A DNA stretch of 64,000 nt from Pseudomonas alloputida (GCF_021283545.2 NZ_CP128540.1:3073501-3137500), one strand, 5' to 3'; shown: positions 54,104-62,924, numbered from the stretch's first letter. A program made the numbers and translations. The notes: generated by a model not told the origin, from the letters alone.

Positions 54104-54997
54104 ATGACCGCCTCGCCCCTGCTCACTGCGTTTCTGCCGCTTGCCCTGGGCATCATCATGCTTGGCCTTGGGTTGTCGTTGACCCTGGCTGACTTCGCGC
54201 GCGTGGTGAAGTATCCAAAGCCCGTGGTGGTGGGCCTGGTGTGCCAGATCCTGCTGTTGCCGCTGGTGTGCTTCCTGATCGCCAACGGCTTTGGCCTGGA
54301 ATCTGCCCTGGCAGTGGGGTTGATGCTGCTGGCTGCTTCGCCGGGCGGTACCACGGCCAACCTGTTCAGCCATCTGGCCCACGGTGACGTGGCGTTGAAC
54401 ATCACCCTGACGGCGGTCAACTCACTGATCGCGATCCTGACCATGCCGTTGCTGGTGAACCTGTCGCTGAGCTGGTTCATGGCCTCGGACCAGGCTATTC
54501 CACTGCAGTTCGCCAAGGTCATGCAGGTGTTCGCCATCGTCTTGCTGCCGGTGGCGCTGGGCATGCTGATTCGCCATTTCGCCCCGGCGTTCGCTGCGCG
54601 CATGGAAAAACCGATGAAGCTGGTGGCTGCGCTGTTCCTGGCCTTCACCATCGTCCTGGCATTGGCCAAGGACTGGCAGACAGTGGTCGAGTACGCACCG
54701 GTGGTGGGCCTGGCGGCGCTGCTGTTCAACCTGCTGAGCCTGACGGTGGGCTATTGGGTGCCGCGGCTGTTGAACATTTCCAAGCGCCAGGCGATTGCCA
54801 TTGGTATGGAAATTGGCATCCATAACGGGACCTTGGCGATTGCCCTGGCGTTGAGCCCTTCGCTGCTGAACAACGCGACCATGGCGGTGCCGGCTGCGTT
54901 GTACAGCTTGATCATGTTCTTTACCGCGGCCGGGTTTGGCTGGTGGGTGAGCCGCGGGCATGTGGCGGCTGAGCCCAAGGGTGAAACCGTGAACTGA
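54104..54997 (+). CDS. Bile acid:sodium symporter-family protein
   Basis: The product is 297 residues with about nine to ten membrane helices. It has LLAASPGGTTANLFSHLAHGDVALNITLTAVNSL and GMEIGIHNGTLAIALAL, typical SBF family segments. Likely a Na+-coupled carrier for an organic anion; the natural substrate is unknown. It is divergent from the DyP gene. Confidence 0.87.
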   Translation: MTASPLLTAFLPLALGIIMLGLGLSLTLADFARVVKYPKPVVVGLVCQILLLPLVCFLIANGFGLESALAVGLMLLAASPGGTTANLFSHLAHGDVALNITLTAVNSLIAILTMPLLVNLSLSWFMASDQAIPLQFAKVMQVFAIVLLPVALGMLIRHFAPAFAARMEKPMKLVAALFLAFTIVLALAKDWQTVVEYAPVVGLAALLFNLLSLTVGYWVPRLLNISKRQAIAIGMEIGIHNGTLAIALALSPSLLNNATMAVPAALYSLIMFFTAAGFGWWVSRGHVAAEPKGETVN

Positions 54998-55008
54998 TTT
55001 CACCCGAT

Positions 55009-55026
55009 GCCCGGCAGGTGCCGGGC
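55009..55026. terminator. Hairpin between convergent genes
   Basis: GCCCGGC (55009-55015) and GCCGGGC (55020-55026) pair perfectly around AGGT. It lies between the symporter stop (54997) and the leftward CrtZ-like stop (55041), so it can stop both directions. No T-run is evident. Confidence 0.65.
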
Positions 55027-55040
55027 GTGCCAGGGATGCG

Positions 55041-55508
55041 TCACGATTGGCTGCGCCTGCTGCGCAATTGCTGCTTCAACACCTTCAGCGGCGGCGCATA
55101 GAAGAACCCGAACGACACGCTCCCCGTGCGCCCCTTCACCGCATGGTGCAAGCGGTGCGCGCGGTGCAAGCGTTTCAGGTAGCGGTTGACCGGCCGCGGC
55201 TTGCGCGGCCAGTGCCGGTGAAAGAAACCGTCGTGGGCCAGTACATACAGTGCTCCATAGCCTGCCACACCACCGCCCACCCACTGCAAAGGCGCATAAC
55301 CACTTTTGCCCAGCGCCACCAGCGCCGTGGCGATCAGCCCCAGGGCCACCAGGTACAGGTCGTTGGTTTCGAGCATGCCCAGGTGTGGCTCATGGTGCGA
55401 TCGGTGCAGCCACCAGCCCCAGCCATGCATGATGTACTTGTGAGCCAGCGTACCAACGCCCTCCATGGCCACCAGGGTGCCGAACAATATGGCGAGATTG
55501 AACAGCAT
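55041..55508 (-). CDS. CrtZ-like beta-carotene/fatty-acid hydroxylase-family protein
   Basis: The product is 155 residues with about four membrane helices and the histidine boxes HKYIMH, HRSHHEPH, FFHRHW and HRLHHAV, the diiron site of beta-carotene hydroxylase. No other carotenoid genes are in the window, so the substrate may be a different lipid. A single gene without partners. Confidence 0.87.
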   Translation of the reverse strand: MLFNLAILFGTLVAMEGVGTLAHKYIMHGWGWWLHRSHHEPHLGMLETNDLYLVALGLIATALVALGKSGYAPLQWVGGGVAGYGALYVLAHDGFFHRHWPRKPRPVNRYLKRLHRAHRLHHAVKGRTGSVSFGFFYAPPLKVLKQQLRSRRSQS

Positions 55509-55696
55509 GGAACGGTCCGGGTGATGGCAAAGGAAGGCGCAAGGTTACCGGCTGCCCAGGGTTTTTTCCATGTGGGCGTGACCGGCAGCAGGCCGTTCCC
55601 GGATGAAGCCATTGTCATGTTTTTGCCCTTGACCTGCTCTGCCCTGCGGCGTATGGTCCGCGACGCAATTTTGCCTTCCTCAACAGGAGACCTGCC

Positions 55697-55744
55697 TTGG
55701 ACAGTAGCCCCAGTCGCTTGCGACAGGCCCGCGTGGCGCGCTAG
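55697..55744 (+). CDS. Possible leader peptide upstream of mgtC
   Basis: A TTG at 55697 with AGGAG 7 nt upstream opens a 15-residue peptide MDSSPSRLRQARVAR, five residues of which are Arg, ending TAG at 55742-55744. A GTCT-x-GCC/GGC-x-AGAC hairpin follows at 55764-55784, and ACAGG (55723-55727) can pair with CCTGT (55761-55765), which would compete. A second frame from an ATG near 55652 also runs through the region (48 codons to 55799). The rest of 55509-55905 holds no gene I can support. Confidence 0.4.
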   Translation: MDSSPSRLRQARVAR

Positions 55745-55905
55745 CCCGGCAGTGTTCTGCCCTGTCTGGCCGCTCTGGCAAGACGGTGGTTTCCTGTAAC
55801 CCCCGCTTCTCCTTCCCTCCACGTGGTCCTGCGCAATTTCTGGTTATTTCAACCGCGCCAACTGATGGCGTTCATGCGGGCGTGTGCCTGCGGAAGAGGT
55901 TTGCT

Positions 55906-56619
55906 ATGGATTGGAAAGTATTTCTGCTGCGCGTCAGCATTGCCCTGGTGCTGGGGGCGCTGATCGGTGCCGAACGGCAATTGCGCCAACGCCTGACCGG
56001 GCTGCGCACCAATGCGCTGGTCAGTACCGGTGCCTGCCTGTTCGTATTGATGACCCAGGCGGTGCCAGGCATGGCGCCTGCCGATGCGTCGCGGGTCGCA
56101 GCCTATGTGGTGTCGGGCATCGGCTTTCTCGGCGGTGGCGTCATCATGCGCGATGGTTTCAATGTACGTGGCCTGAACACCGCGGCCACCTTGTGGTGCA
56201 CGGCTGCGGTCGGCGTGCTGTGCAGCCTTGGGCTGATGATGGAGGCGGCACTGGGTAGCCTGGTGGTGCTCTGCGCCAACATCCTGTTGCGTGATATCGC
56301 CCAGCGCCTGGACCGTCAGGACGTGGTGCCGGCCAGCGAGGTGGAACAGCACTTCGAAGTCCGTATCGTCTGCCGCGGCGAGGACGAGATCCAGGTGCGT
56401 AGCCTGATGCTGCACAGCCTGGGCGATCCACAGCTGCGCCTGCAGTCGTTGCAGAGCCAGGACCTGGACAACCCTGCGCGCCTGGAAGTGCGCGCTGAGC
56501 TATTGGGCACCGCGCAGGCGCCGGCGCAACTGGAGCGCCTGGTCAGCAGGGTCAGCCTGGAGAAAGGTGTAAGCTCGGTGCGCTGGCAATTACAGCCGCA
56601 GGTGCTGGCGACGGATTAG
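55906..56619 (+). CDS. MgtC/SapB-family membrane protein
   Basis: The product is 237 residues. Membrane segments and the MgtC signature ALIGAERQLRQRLTGLRTNALV at the N-terminus and VVSGIGFLGGGVIMRDG...LNTAATLWCTAAVG are clear. A soluble C-terminal domain (about 140-237) is as in longer MgtC. MgtC modulates ATP synthase or Mg2+ homeostasis. The ATG at 55906 has GAAGAGG upstream; the in-frame start at 55786 is unlikely. It is 17 bp upstream of a GNAT gene. Confidence 0.9.
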   Translation: MDWKVFLLRVSIALVLGALIGAERQLRQRLTGLRTNALVSTGACLFVLMTQAVPGMAPADASRVAAYVVSGIGFLGGGVIMRDGFNVRGLNTAATLWCTAAVGVLCSLGLMMEAALGSLVVLCANILLRDIAQRLDRQDVVPASEVEQHFEVRIVCRGEDEIQVRSLMLHSLGDPQLRLQSLQSQDLDNPARLEVRAELLGTAQAPAQLERLVSRVSLEKGVSSVRWQLQPQVLATD

Positions 56620-56636
56620 AACGACAGGAGTGATTC

Positions 56637-57146
56637 ATGCTTATCCGCCCTACCCTTGAACCAGACATCACGTGGCTGCCGGACGTCGAGCGCTCGGCAG
56701 CCCAGGCTTTTGTCAGTTGGCCGGCACTGGCCTGGCTGGCGCAAGGCGACGTCATGGATTGCGCGGCGCACAGGGCTTTCGTCGAGGCAGGGGGTAGTTG
56801 GGTGGCGCAGGACGCGACTGGGCGCATTGTGGGTTTTGCCTGCGCCCGGCTGGCGGATCAGGCATTGCACCTTCATGAAATATCGGTGCGCCAGGAGGCC
56901 CAAGGGCAAGGTGTCGGGCGCCGGTTGCTGCAGCAAGTGGTCGATGCAGGGCGCTGCGCCGGTGTACGCGAGCTGACGCTGACCACCTTTGTGGATGTGC
57001 CTTGGAATGCGCCGTTTTATGCCCGTTTCGGGTTTGAGATGCTTCAGGAAAGCCGGCTTTGCGAACGACTCCGTGGCATCCTGGCCAGCGAGCATGCTCA
57101 CGGTCTTCTCGGGCGTTGTGCAATGCGTCTGAACGTGGGGCTCTAG
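56637..57146 (+). CDS. GNAT-family N-acetyltransferase
   Basis: The product is 169 residues. The acetyl-CoA site reads VRQEAQGQGVGRRLLQQVVD (motif A, Q-x-x-G-x-G). PWNAPFYARFGFEML is the typical motif B end. It probably acts on a small amine. It follows mgtC by 17 bp, so likely cotranscribed. Confidence 0.88.
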   Translation: MLIRPTLEPDITWLPDVERSAAQAFVSWPALAWLAQGDVMDCAAHRAFVEAGGSWVAQDATGRIVGFACARLADQALHLHEISVRQEAQGQGVGRRLLQQVVDAGRCAGVRELTLTTFVDVPWNAPFYARFGFEMLQESRLCERLRGILASEHAHGLLGRCAMRLNVGL

Positions 57147-57188
57147 TTTTCATCGCGCCGCATGGCGCCCCCGCGATCTCCAGCCAGG

Positions 57189-58757
57189 TCAGCAATTCTG
57201 CCCTGCCGCCAAACTTCCGGCCACGCAATACCCATCTCGCCCCTGCTGTTTGGCCTGGTACAACGCCCCATCAGCCGCCGCGACCAGCGCCTCGATAGTG
57301 CCCCCCTCCCGCGCCAGGTCGACCACCGCGATCCCGGCACTGAAAGACACCCTTCCCAATGGGCTGGCGGCATGTTCCAGCGCCTGACGGCGCAACAGCT
57401 GCTGTAACTCCTGCACCAGCAGTTCCGCGCCACGGCCATCGGTATCTGGCAGCAACAGCGTGAATTCCTCCCCACCATAGCGCACCGCCAGATCGGCCGG
57501 CCGTTTCAAGGCCTGTTGCAGCACCTCGGCAAAGCGTCGCAAGCACTGGTCGCCAGCCGGGTGACCGTAGTGGTCGTTGTAGGCCTTGAAGTAGTCCAGG
57601 TCCAGCATCACCAGTGCCAGGGGATAGCCTTGGCGCCGTGCACGGCGCAGTTCAGGTTCGAACACGCCATCCAGCCGCCGACGGTTACCCAGCCCTGTAA
57701 GGCTGTCGGTCAAGGCCAACGCTTTCAGCGTCTGGTGAGCCTGGAGCAGCGCCCGCTCGATCACGATCCGCTCGCGCAGTTGGCGCAGCACCACACCGCC
57801 AAACGCTGCCAGCCCCACCAACAACAGCAGCAAGACCGCCACCGACTTGATCGCATCGTACCGCCAGGGCGCGACAATGGATTCACGCGACAGCCCCGCT
57901 TCCACGACCAACGGGTAGCTGGACAACGCGCGATAGCCATACAGCCGAGGGGTACCGTCGACGACCGCTACCGCCTCGGCTACCCCTTCTGTGGCATACG
58001 GCAAGTGGTTGCGGAAGATCTCACTGTTGGCAAGACTTCGGCCTATCACCTGTTCCACGAACGGGCGCCGTACCAGGAGGGTGCCGTCGCGCTTGGCGAG
58101 CACCAGCGCGCCGCGCTCGTCGATCTTGAAGTCGCCGTAGTAACGCACGAACCACGCCACTTTGATCGTGCCAAGCAATACGCCGGCGAAGCTGCCGTCG
58201 GCATGCTCCAGGCGCCTGGAAATAGGAATGATCAGGTCGCCGGTGGAACGGCTGCGAACCACCGAACCGATATGTACACCAGGGTCGTTATGGCTGCGGT
58301 GATAGGCGAAGTAGTCCCGGTCGGCGTTATTGGCCTTGGGCGGGATGGCCGCCTGATCAGTGACGATCCAGCTGCCGTCCGGGCCGTAAACGAAAAGCCC
58401 GTGCAACTGCGGCATGATGCGTTTTTGCTGGGCCAGCAAGGCATGCAGGCGGGGCCGGTCGATGTGATCGAAACCATCGCCTTCCAGGCGCTCGGCCAAG
58501 GCACCGGTAATGGCGTCGACCTGGCGGATAGCGTCCTCGGCGTGCTGCGCCGTGGCCCGGGCCAGGTTGCTGACCATGTTCTCGGCATTGTTATAGGCAA
58601 AGCGGTAGTCGCGCCAGATGCGCCAACCTTCCACCAGTACAAATGCCAGCATCACCACCAGCATGAATGCCAGTACCAGGCGGAACAGCGCCACGGCGCG
58701 GCCCTCGCCACTGATGGCGAAAAGCCCATCGTCGTCCTGTTTCCTGGCTGCGCACAT
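57189..58757 (-). CDS. Diguanylate cyclase with Cache-like sensor domain
   Basis: The product is 522 residues. A membrane helix (about 24-44) precedes a periplasmic Cache-like region (NNADRDYFAYHRSHNDPGVHIG, and GDLIIPISRRL), a second helix near 310 and a GGDEF domain. The active site is RYGGEEF, and an RxxD I-site (RPAD) lies five residues before GGEEF, for product inhibition. It makes c-di-GMP on a periplasmic signal. ATG 58757 is preferred over GTG 58793. Confidence 0.93.
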   Translation of the reverse strand: MCAARKQDDDGLFAISGEGRAVALFRLVLAFMLVVMLAFVLVEGWRIWRDYRFAYNNAENMVSNLARATAQHAEDAIRQVDAITGALAERLEGDGFDHIDRPRLHALLAQQKRIMPQLHGLFVYGPDGSWIVTDQAAIPPKANNADRDYFAYHRSHNDPGVHIGSVVRSRSTGDLIIPISRRLEHADGSFAGVLLGTIKVAWFVRYYGDFKIDERGALVLAKRDGTLLVRRPFVEQVIGRSLANSEIFRNHLPYATEGVAEAVAVVDGTPRLYGYRALSSYPLVVEAGLSRESIVAPWRYDAIKSVAVLLLLLVGLAAFGGVVLRQLRERIVIERALLQAHQTLKALALTDSLTGLGNRRRLDGVFEPELRRARRQGYPLALVMLDLDYFKAYNDHYGHPAGDQCLRRFAEVLQQALKRPADLAVRYGGEEFTLLLPDTDGRGAELLVQELQQLLRRQALEHAASPLGRVSFSAGIAVVDLAREGGTIEALVAAADGALYQAKQQGRDGYCVAGSLAAGQNC

Positions 58758-58909
58758 TGGAATCCCTGGCCCTACGGCGTTCGCCGTCTTCACTATAGTT
58801 CAGCGTCGCACGGCCGGAACCGGCGGCAAAAAAGATTAAACCTTTTCCCCGCCTTCACCCTCAACCGTACGCGACATTGAGGTCGCGCCACGGTTTAAAG
58901 GAGTGAAGC

Positions 58910-59410
58910 ATGAATAGTCTCTTCATCAGACGCGTTGGTTTTTCCATGGTGTTGGGCCTGGCATCGGTGCACGCAATGGCCGCGACTTCCGATGATTTCG
59001 TCGATGCAGCCACCGAGGCCGGCATTGCCGAAGTGGTGACCGGCAAGCTGGCTCAGGAGAAAAGCCAGAACGCCGAGATCAAGTCATTCGCCCAGCAAAT
59101 GGTCACCGACCACACCCAGGCCAACCAGAAACTCGGCGACATTGCCCGCAAACTGGACATTTCGGTTCCGGATGAGGCCGCGATGACCGACAAGATCAAG
59201 AAAGTGATCCTGGAGTGGCGCGATGAGTCCTTCGACAAGTCGTACCTCAACAACCAGGTCGACGCTCACGAAAAAGCGGTGGAGCTGTTCAAGAAAGAGG
59301 CTGCATCGTCCGACAAGGCCGAGCTGAAGGCCTTTGCCAGCGAAACGCTGCCCAAACTCGAACAGCACCTGGAACAGGCCAAAGCCCTTCAGTCCAAGCA
59401 CGGCAAGTGA
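58910..59410 (+). CDS. DUF4142 periplasmic protein
   Basis: The product is 166 residues with a signal peptide (cut near HAMAA) and a ferritin-like helical DUF4142 region (EVVTGKLAQEKSQNAEIKSFAQQMVTDHTQAN). Such proteins are often stress-linked. It is followed 8 bp later by a small gene, likely one operon. Confidence 0.9.
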   Translation: MNSLFIRRVGFSMVLGLASVHAMAATSDDFVDAATEAGIAEVVTGKLAQEKSQNAEIKSFAQQMVTDHTQANQKLGDIARKLDISVPDEAAMTDKIKKVILEWRDESFDKSYLNNQVDAHEKAVELFKKEAASSDKAELKAFASETLPKLEQHLEQAKALQSKHGK

Positions 59411-59418
59411 GGCCGCAC

Positions 59419-59670
59419 ATGAGTAACGATGCATTGAAGACCGAAGTACTTACCCGCCTGCTGCATGCCCACCCCGAAGGCCTAGGCAAGGAAGTGCTGG
59501 ACAACTACCGCGGTGAAAAGGCGGTGGCCGGCATGCTCAAGACGTTGCAGGAAGCCGGTTTGATTCATGACGGTAGCGTGGCGGTAAGCAATGATCACCA
59601 GATCAGCGTGCACTACCCGATCAAGCTGTCGGCGGCGGGCGTAGAGGCCGCCAGGCGCGCTGAAGGCTGA
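59419..59670 (+). CDS. Small hypothetical protein
   Basis: The product is 83 residues from ATG 59419 with GAGG upstream. LTRLLHAHPEGLGKEVLDNY and VAGMLKTLQEAGLIHDG resemble a winged-helix-like repeat, but I cannot assign a family. It follows the DUF4142 gene by 8 bp. Confidence 0.72.
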   Translation: MSNDALKTEVLTRLLHAHPEGLGKEVLDNYRGEKAVAGMLKTLQEAGLIHDGSVAVSNDHQISVHYPIKLSAAGVEAARRAEG

Positions 59671-59687
59671 CAGTCGTCTGTGGTGAC

Positions 59688-59738
59688 CGTCGCCGGCAAG
59701 CTGGTTCCCAAGGGATCGCACATGGCTTGCCGGCGACG
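59688..59738. repeat. Long inverted repeat between convergent genes
   Basis: CGTCGCCGGCAAGC (59688-59701) is repeated inverted as GCTTGCCGGCGACG (59725-59738), a perfect 14-bp match with a 23-nt loop. It lies between the stops at 59670 and 59762, so it may act as a bidirectional terminator or REP-like element. Confidence 0.7.
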
Positions 59739-59761
59739 AGACCGGTAATCAAGGCCGTGGT

Positions 59762-59926
59762 TTACTCCTTTTTCTCAATGTCTCTAGGCGGCTTGGCCGG
59801 CCCCTGTGGGTCGACTTGAGGGTCTTCGGCATCCGGGGAGTCGGGGTCGAAACCAAGGTCGGCCTTTTTATCGGCCTGCTCGGCCGAGTGAGGCCCCTCT
59901 TTGTGTGGTGGTTGAGATCCAGGCAT
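59762..59926 (-). CDS. Small hydrophilic hypothetical protein
   Basis: The frame gives 54 residues (MPGSQPPHKEGPHSAEQADK...) from ATG 59926, with GGAG 8 nt upstream, to TAA at 59762. It is Pro/Asp/Lys-rich with no hydrophobic stretch, similar in composition to other small stress proteins here. The ribosome site, acidic composition and codon use support a real gene; no family is recognised. Confidence 0.6.
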   Translation of the reverse strand: MPGSQPPHKEGPHSAEQADKKADLGFDPDSPDAEDPQVDPQGPAKPPRDIEKKE

Positions 59927-59981
59927 GGCGTTGTCTCCGATGAGTGTCTAAGGAAGAAACCACTCGCCAGGAAAAGTTTGA

Positions 59982-60968
59982 TTAATCTGCAACCGAGGCC
60001 AATTGCGCCCGACACTGCGCCAGCGCCTCGTCACGCGCCTTCAACTGCTCCTCAAGCCACTGCAACTGCCGCGCCTGCTCGGCGCACACGTCGCGCCTGG
60101 CTTCAAGGCTCTGGGCTTGCACATCCAGCTGCCGACGCATCTCTTCGCTGGCGCCTTGTGCCTGGGCCAGGATGGTGCGCAGGCCCTGGATCTGCGCATC
60201 GCGTTGTTCCAGCAACTCATCCTGCGCCCGGCATTCGCTGGCCGCCTGACGATGCTCTCCCAGCAGACGCTCATTGTCACGGTGCAAACGGGTAAGTTCG
60301 TCCTGCTTGACGATCATGCCCTGCTGCAACTGACGTAATTCCACCTGCATCTGCTGCAACTGCGCTTCGTGGCGGCGCTGTTCCTGCTCGCGCTGTTCAC
60401 GGCTGGCATTGCGGTAGTGCTCCAAGGCGTCGCGGGCATGGCGGTGCTTGTCTTCCAACGATTTGACCTGCTCGTCCTTGTCAGCCAGGCGCACCTGCAA
60501 CTCACCCAGCGACTGGTTGAGGCTGGCACTGCGCAGCTGTTCGGCCTGCAGCGTGCTTTGCGTGGACAGCAGTTTTTCGGTCTCTGCGGCCAATGCCGCT
60601 GCATCGATCTTGTGTTGCTGATGCGCTGCGGCCAGTGCCTGCCGGGCAATTTCCAGCTGCGCCTCAAGCTGCTCGCGCTGTTGAGTGAACGTGCTCTCGG
60701 CCTGCTCGATCTTCAGGTCGGCCTCGTCCTGCAGCTGCGTTGCCAGTTGCCCGACCAGGCGGCTCAGCACATCGCTCAGCGCGACCCCGCCTTCGGACGC
60801 CACCGGCTGCTGGCCGTTCAGTTCCTTCAGGTAGCGGTGAATCGTGGTTTTGGAGCCGGTGTTGCCCAACTCGATACGTATGGCATCGATGCTGGGGTTC
60901 TCACCCCGGGCGATCAGTGCCTGACGCGCCTGCTGCACTACCACCTTGTTGATACCGCCACGGGCCAT
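59982..60968 (-). CDS. KfrA-like DNA-binding protein with long coiled coil
   Basis: The product is 328 residues from ATG 60968 (AGGAG 7 nt upstream; longer starts are unlikely). The N-terminal KfrA region (MARGGINKVVVQQARQALIARGENPSIDAIRIELGNTGSKTTIHRYLKEL) is the DNA-binding part, and residues about 100-320 are almost all coiled coil (Gln/Glu/Arg/Leu heptads). KfrA proteins on plasmids aid segregation and autorepress; this copy is chromosomal. A palindromic region lies 25 bp upstream. Confidence 0.88.
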   Translation of the reverse strand: MARGGINKVVVQQARQALIARGENPSIDAIRIELGNTGSKTTIHRYLKELNGQQPVASEGGVALSDVLSRLVGQLATQLQDEADLKIEQAESTFTQQREQLEAQLEIARQALAAAHQQHKIDAAALAAETEKLLSTQSTLQAEQLRSASLNQSLGELQVRLADKDEQVKSLEDKHRHARDALEHYRNASREQREQEQRRHEAQLQQMQVELRQLQQGMIVKQDELTRLHRDNERLLGEHRQAASECRAQDELLEQRDAQIQGLRTILAQAQGASEEMRRQLDVQAQSLEARRDVCAEQARQLQWLEEQLKARDEALAQCRAQLASVAD

Positions 60969-60992
60969 GCTTGCTCCTACGATTTTGTACTG

Positions 60993-61013
60993 TGTTATGT
61001 AACATGTAATTAC
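60993..61013. promoter_or_regulatory. Palindromic region upstream of kfrA-like gene
   Basis: TGTTA-TG-TAACA (60993-61004) and GTAATTAC (61006-61013) are two adjacent palindromes, 25-45 bp from the kfrA-like start. KfrA binds palindromic sites at its own promoter in plasmid systems, so autoregulation is plausible here. Confidence 0.5.
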
Positions 61014-61122
61014 GTACCAATTATGACGATAGCAAACCCCTACTGCAAACATTTCCTCAGGTGGAATAATCACGGCTTATCGCATGTAATGCACAAAACG
61101 GGCTTGTTTTCGATTCGATCAC

Positions 61123-61136
61123 TTGGCTTTTATCAA
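61123..61136. promoter_or_regulatory. ANR-like box TTGGCTTTTATCAA
   Basis: Eight of ten consensus positions match, with a perfect right half-site. It lies 64 bp upstream of the phosphoribosyltransferase start at 61200. Confidence 0.5.
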
Positions 61137-61199
61137 GCCCACCTCAAGGTGCCCGGGTAGGCTCCCGAACAGAGTGATATCCAATAAAGGAAAAACACC

Positions 61200-61772
61200 A
61201 TGAATCGCCCCGCTCCATCGAGGGTTCGCCTGTATGACGAAGACGATCTGGACAGTGTGCTGCGCTCGATGGCCCGCCAGGCCATGGCCTGCTTGCCTAC
61301 GTCTGAAGTCGCGCTGGTAGGCATTCAGCGGCGTGGTGAGCCGCTGGCGCAGCGCCTGCAACTGCACCTGCAAGCACTGAACGGTGCTGCGCCATTGCCG
61401 CTCTACCCGATCAAGGTCAAGCGCTATGCAGACGACCTGAGCCTCTTGCATGCGCATACTCAACTCACCGAAAACCCGGAACTCGCCAAGCTCGACCTTG
61501 CCGGAACCACCTTGCTGGTGGTCGATGACGTGCTCTACGAAGGGCACTCTCTGCTACGCACCTGCGCCTACCTCGCCGAACTGGGTGCGCGCCACCTCAT
61601 CAGCGCGGTGCTCGTCGACCGCCACGTCTGCCGCCAACCGGTGCATGCCGATATCGTCGGCATTCATCTGCAGGTCGCGGCGCAGGATATCGTCGAATGC
61701 CATGTGCCCCCCTACGAAGGGCAATTCTGCGTGGAGGTGGTGCGCCACGGCCGAACAGGCGATACCGCCTGA
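61200..61772 (+). CDS. PyrR-like phosphoribosyltransferase-fold protein
   Basis: The product is 190 residues. The PRPP-binding motif is LLVVDDVLYEGHSLL, with IQRRGEPLAQRL and YPIKVKRYADDL resembling the PyrR/uracil phosphoribosyltransferase group. It may act as a bifunctional regulator or salvage enzyme. A pyrR-like gene in a low-oxygen group is seen in pseudomonads. An ANR-like box precedes it; the start is ATG 61200. Confidence 0.85.
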   Translation: MNRPAPSRVRLYDEDDLDSVLRSMARQAMACLPTSEVALVGIQRRGEPLAQRLQLHLQALNGAAPLPLYPIKVKRYADDLSLLHAHTQLTENPELAKLDLAGTTLLVVDDVLYEGHSLLRTCAYLAELGARHLISAVLVDRHVCRQPVHADIVGIHLQVAAQDIVECHVPPYEGQFCVEVVRHGRTGDTA

Positions 61773-61911
61773 TTCAACGGCCGGGTGCGGGGCCTTCTCG
61801 TCAGGATTGAGAATCAAGGCCTCCAGGCGCTACCTTGCACCGGGTGGTGCTGAGCCACTGACTACCCGTCGCCACCCGTTCGTCGTTCTTGCAGTCGTCA
61901 GCCGCACAGCC

Positions 61912-62802
61912 CTACACCACCAGAATATTGCAAGGCACCTGGTACAACACATGCTCGGTGGTACTGCCGAACAGACGGTCCAGCCCCCGTGCAATTGGTC
62001 GCCCCATGACCAGTGCGTCCACCGGCTGTGATTCAACGTATTCGCTGAGCACCGGGACCGGGCGGCCGAGCACGAAGTGGCAGCGTTCCGGCGGTGCGCC
62101 GAAGCGTTCGGCCAGTTTCCTGAAATCATCCTCCAGCGCTTGGCGCATGGGCTCGGCAATGTCACCGATGGCCCAGGCGGCATAGCCCATGTCGCCCATG
62201 TAGGCCATCGACAGATCGCAGGCGTGCAGCAGGTCCAGTTGCGCCCCTGTCTGCAAGGCCAAGGCACTGGCCTGCTGGACGATGCTGTCATTTCGGGCTT
62301 GCCCCTCTTCCGAGGTGTCGGCCACGTCCACCGCCGCCACGACCTGGCGCGGCAACGTCGGCCGGTTGGCCCCGAGCAGGTAGACCGGGACCGGGCAGTG
62401 GCGCAACAGTTTCCAGTCAAGCGGGGTGAAGAAGGCGCGCTTGAGCGCGGGCTCATGCTCGACCTGCTTGAGCAGTAGGTCCGGTCGCATCTCCATGACG
62501 TGTTCCAGGATGTCATCCTGCAGGTCATTGCTCCACGCCACCTCGGTCGTCACCTGCACGCCGGAGGCACGCAGCGCGTTCGCCTGGGTTTCCAGCTGTT
62601 GCTGCTGAGTGTGCCGGTAAGCCTCCCGCTCCGTTTGGTGCTTACCGGACTCCAGTAGCCAGAGTTTGTCCAGTGCTTCGAGCAAGGCGACAATGTGCAA
62701 GCTGGCCGATGCTGATCGGGCCAGTGCACCGGCCTGCTCCAGGGCGACCGCCTGGTGCAGCATTGGGCGCATGATCAGCAACAGGCGTTGATAGTGGCTC
62801 AT
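61912..62802 (-). CDS. Dual-domain universal stress protein
   Basis: The product is 296 residues from ATG 62802 (GGAGG 6 nt upstream; an in-frame start at 62910 lies too near the ANR box). Two Usp domains and the C-terminal GRPIARGLDRLFGSTTEHVLYQVPCNILVV, with G-x9-G-S-T, are clear. An ANR-like box lies about 123 bp upstream. Fourth dual Usp in the window. Confidence 0.9.
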   Translation of the reverse strand: MSHYQRLLLIMRPMLHQAVALEQAGALARSASASLHIVALLEALDKLWLLESGKHQTEREAYRHTQQQQLETQANALRASGVQVTTEVAWSNDLQDDILEHVMEMRPDLLLKQVEHEPALKRAFFTPLDWKLLRHCPVPVYLLGANRPTLPRQVVAAVDVADTSEEGQARNDSIVQQASALALQTGAQLDLLHACDLSMAYMGDMGYAAWAIGDIAEPMRQALEDDFRKLAERFGAPPERCHFVLGRPVPVLSEYVESQPVDALVMGRPIARGLDRLFGSTTEHVLYQVPCNILVV

Positions 62803-62924
62803 GATTACCTCCAACGGTGGGCCGGCCTGATCACTCAGGTCGCTCGGGTTGCATCGAGAGGGGGCTTTCGGCGGGCAGTGATTGACTGCTGCTGCCAGCA
62901 TCCAGTTCATGCCGCCCTTGGCGC

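Noticed and set aside
57516..58880. 454-residue open frame antisense to the GGDEF gene
   Set aside because: Shadow frame; the GGDEF gene on the other strand has clear GGEEF and I-site motifs.
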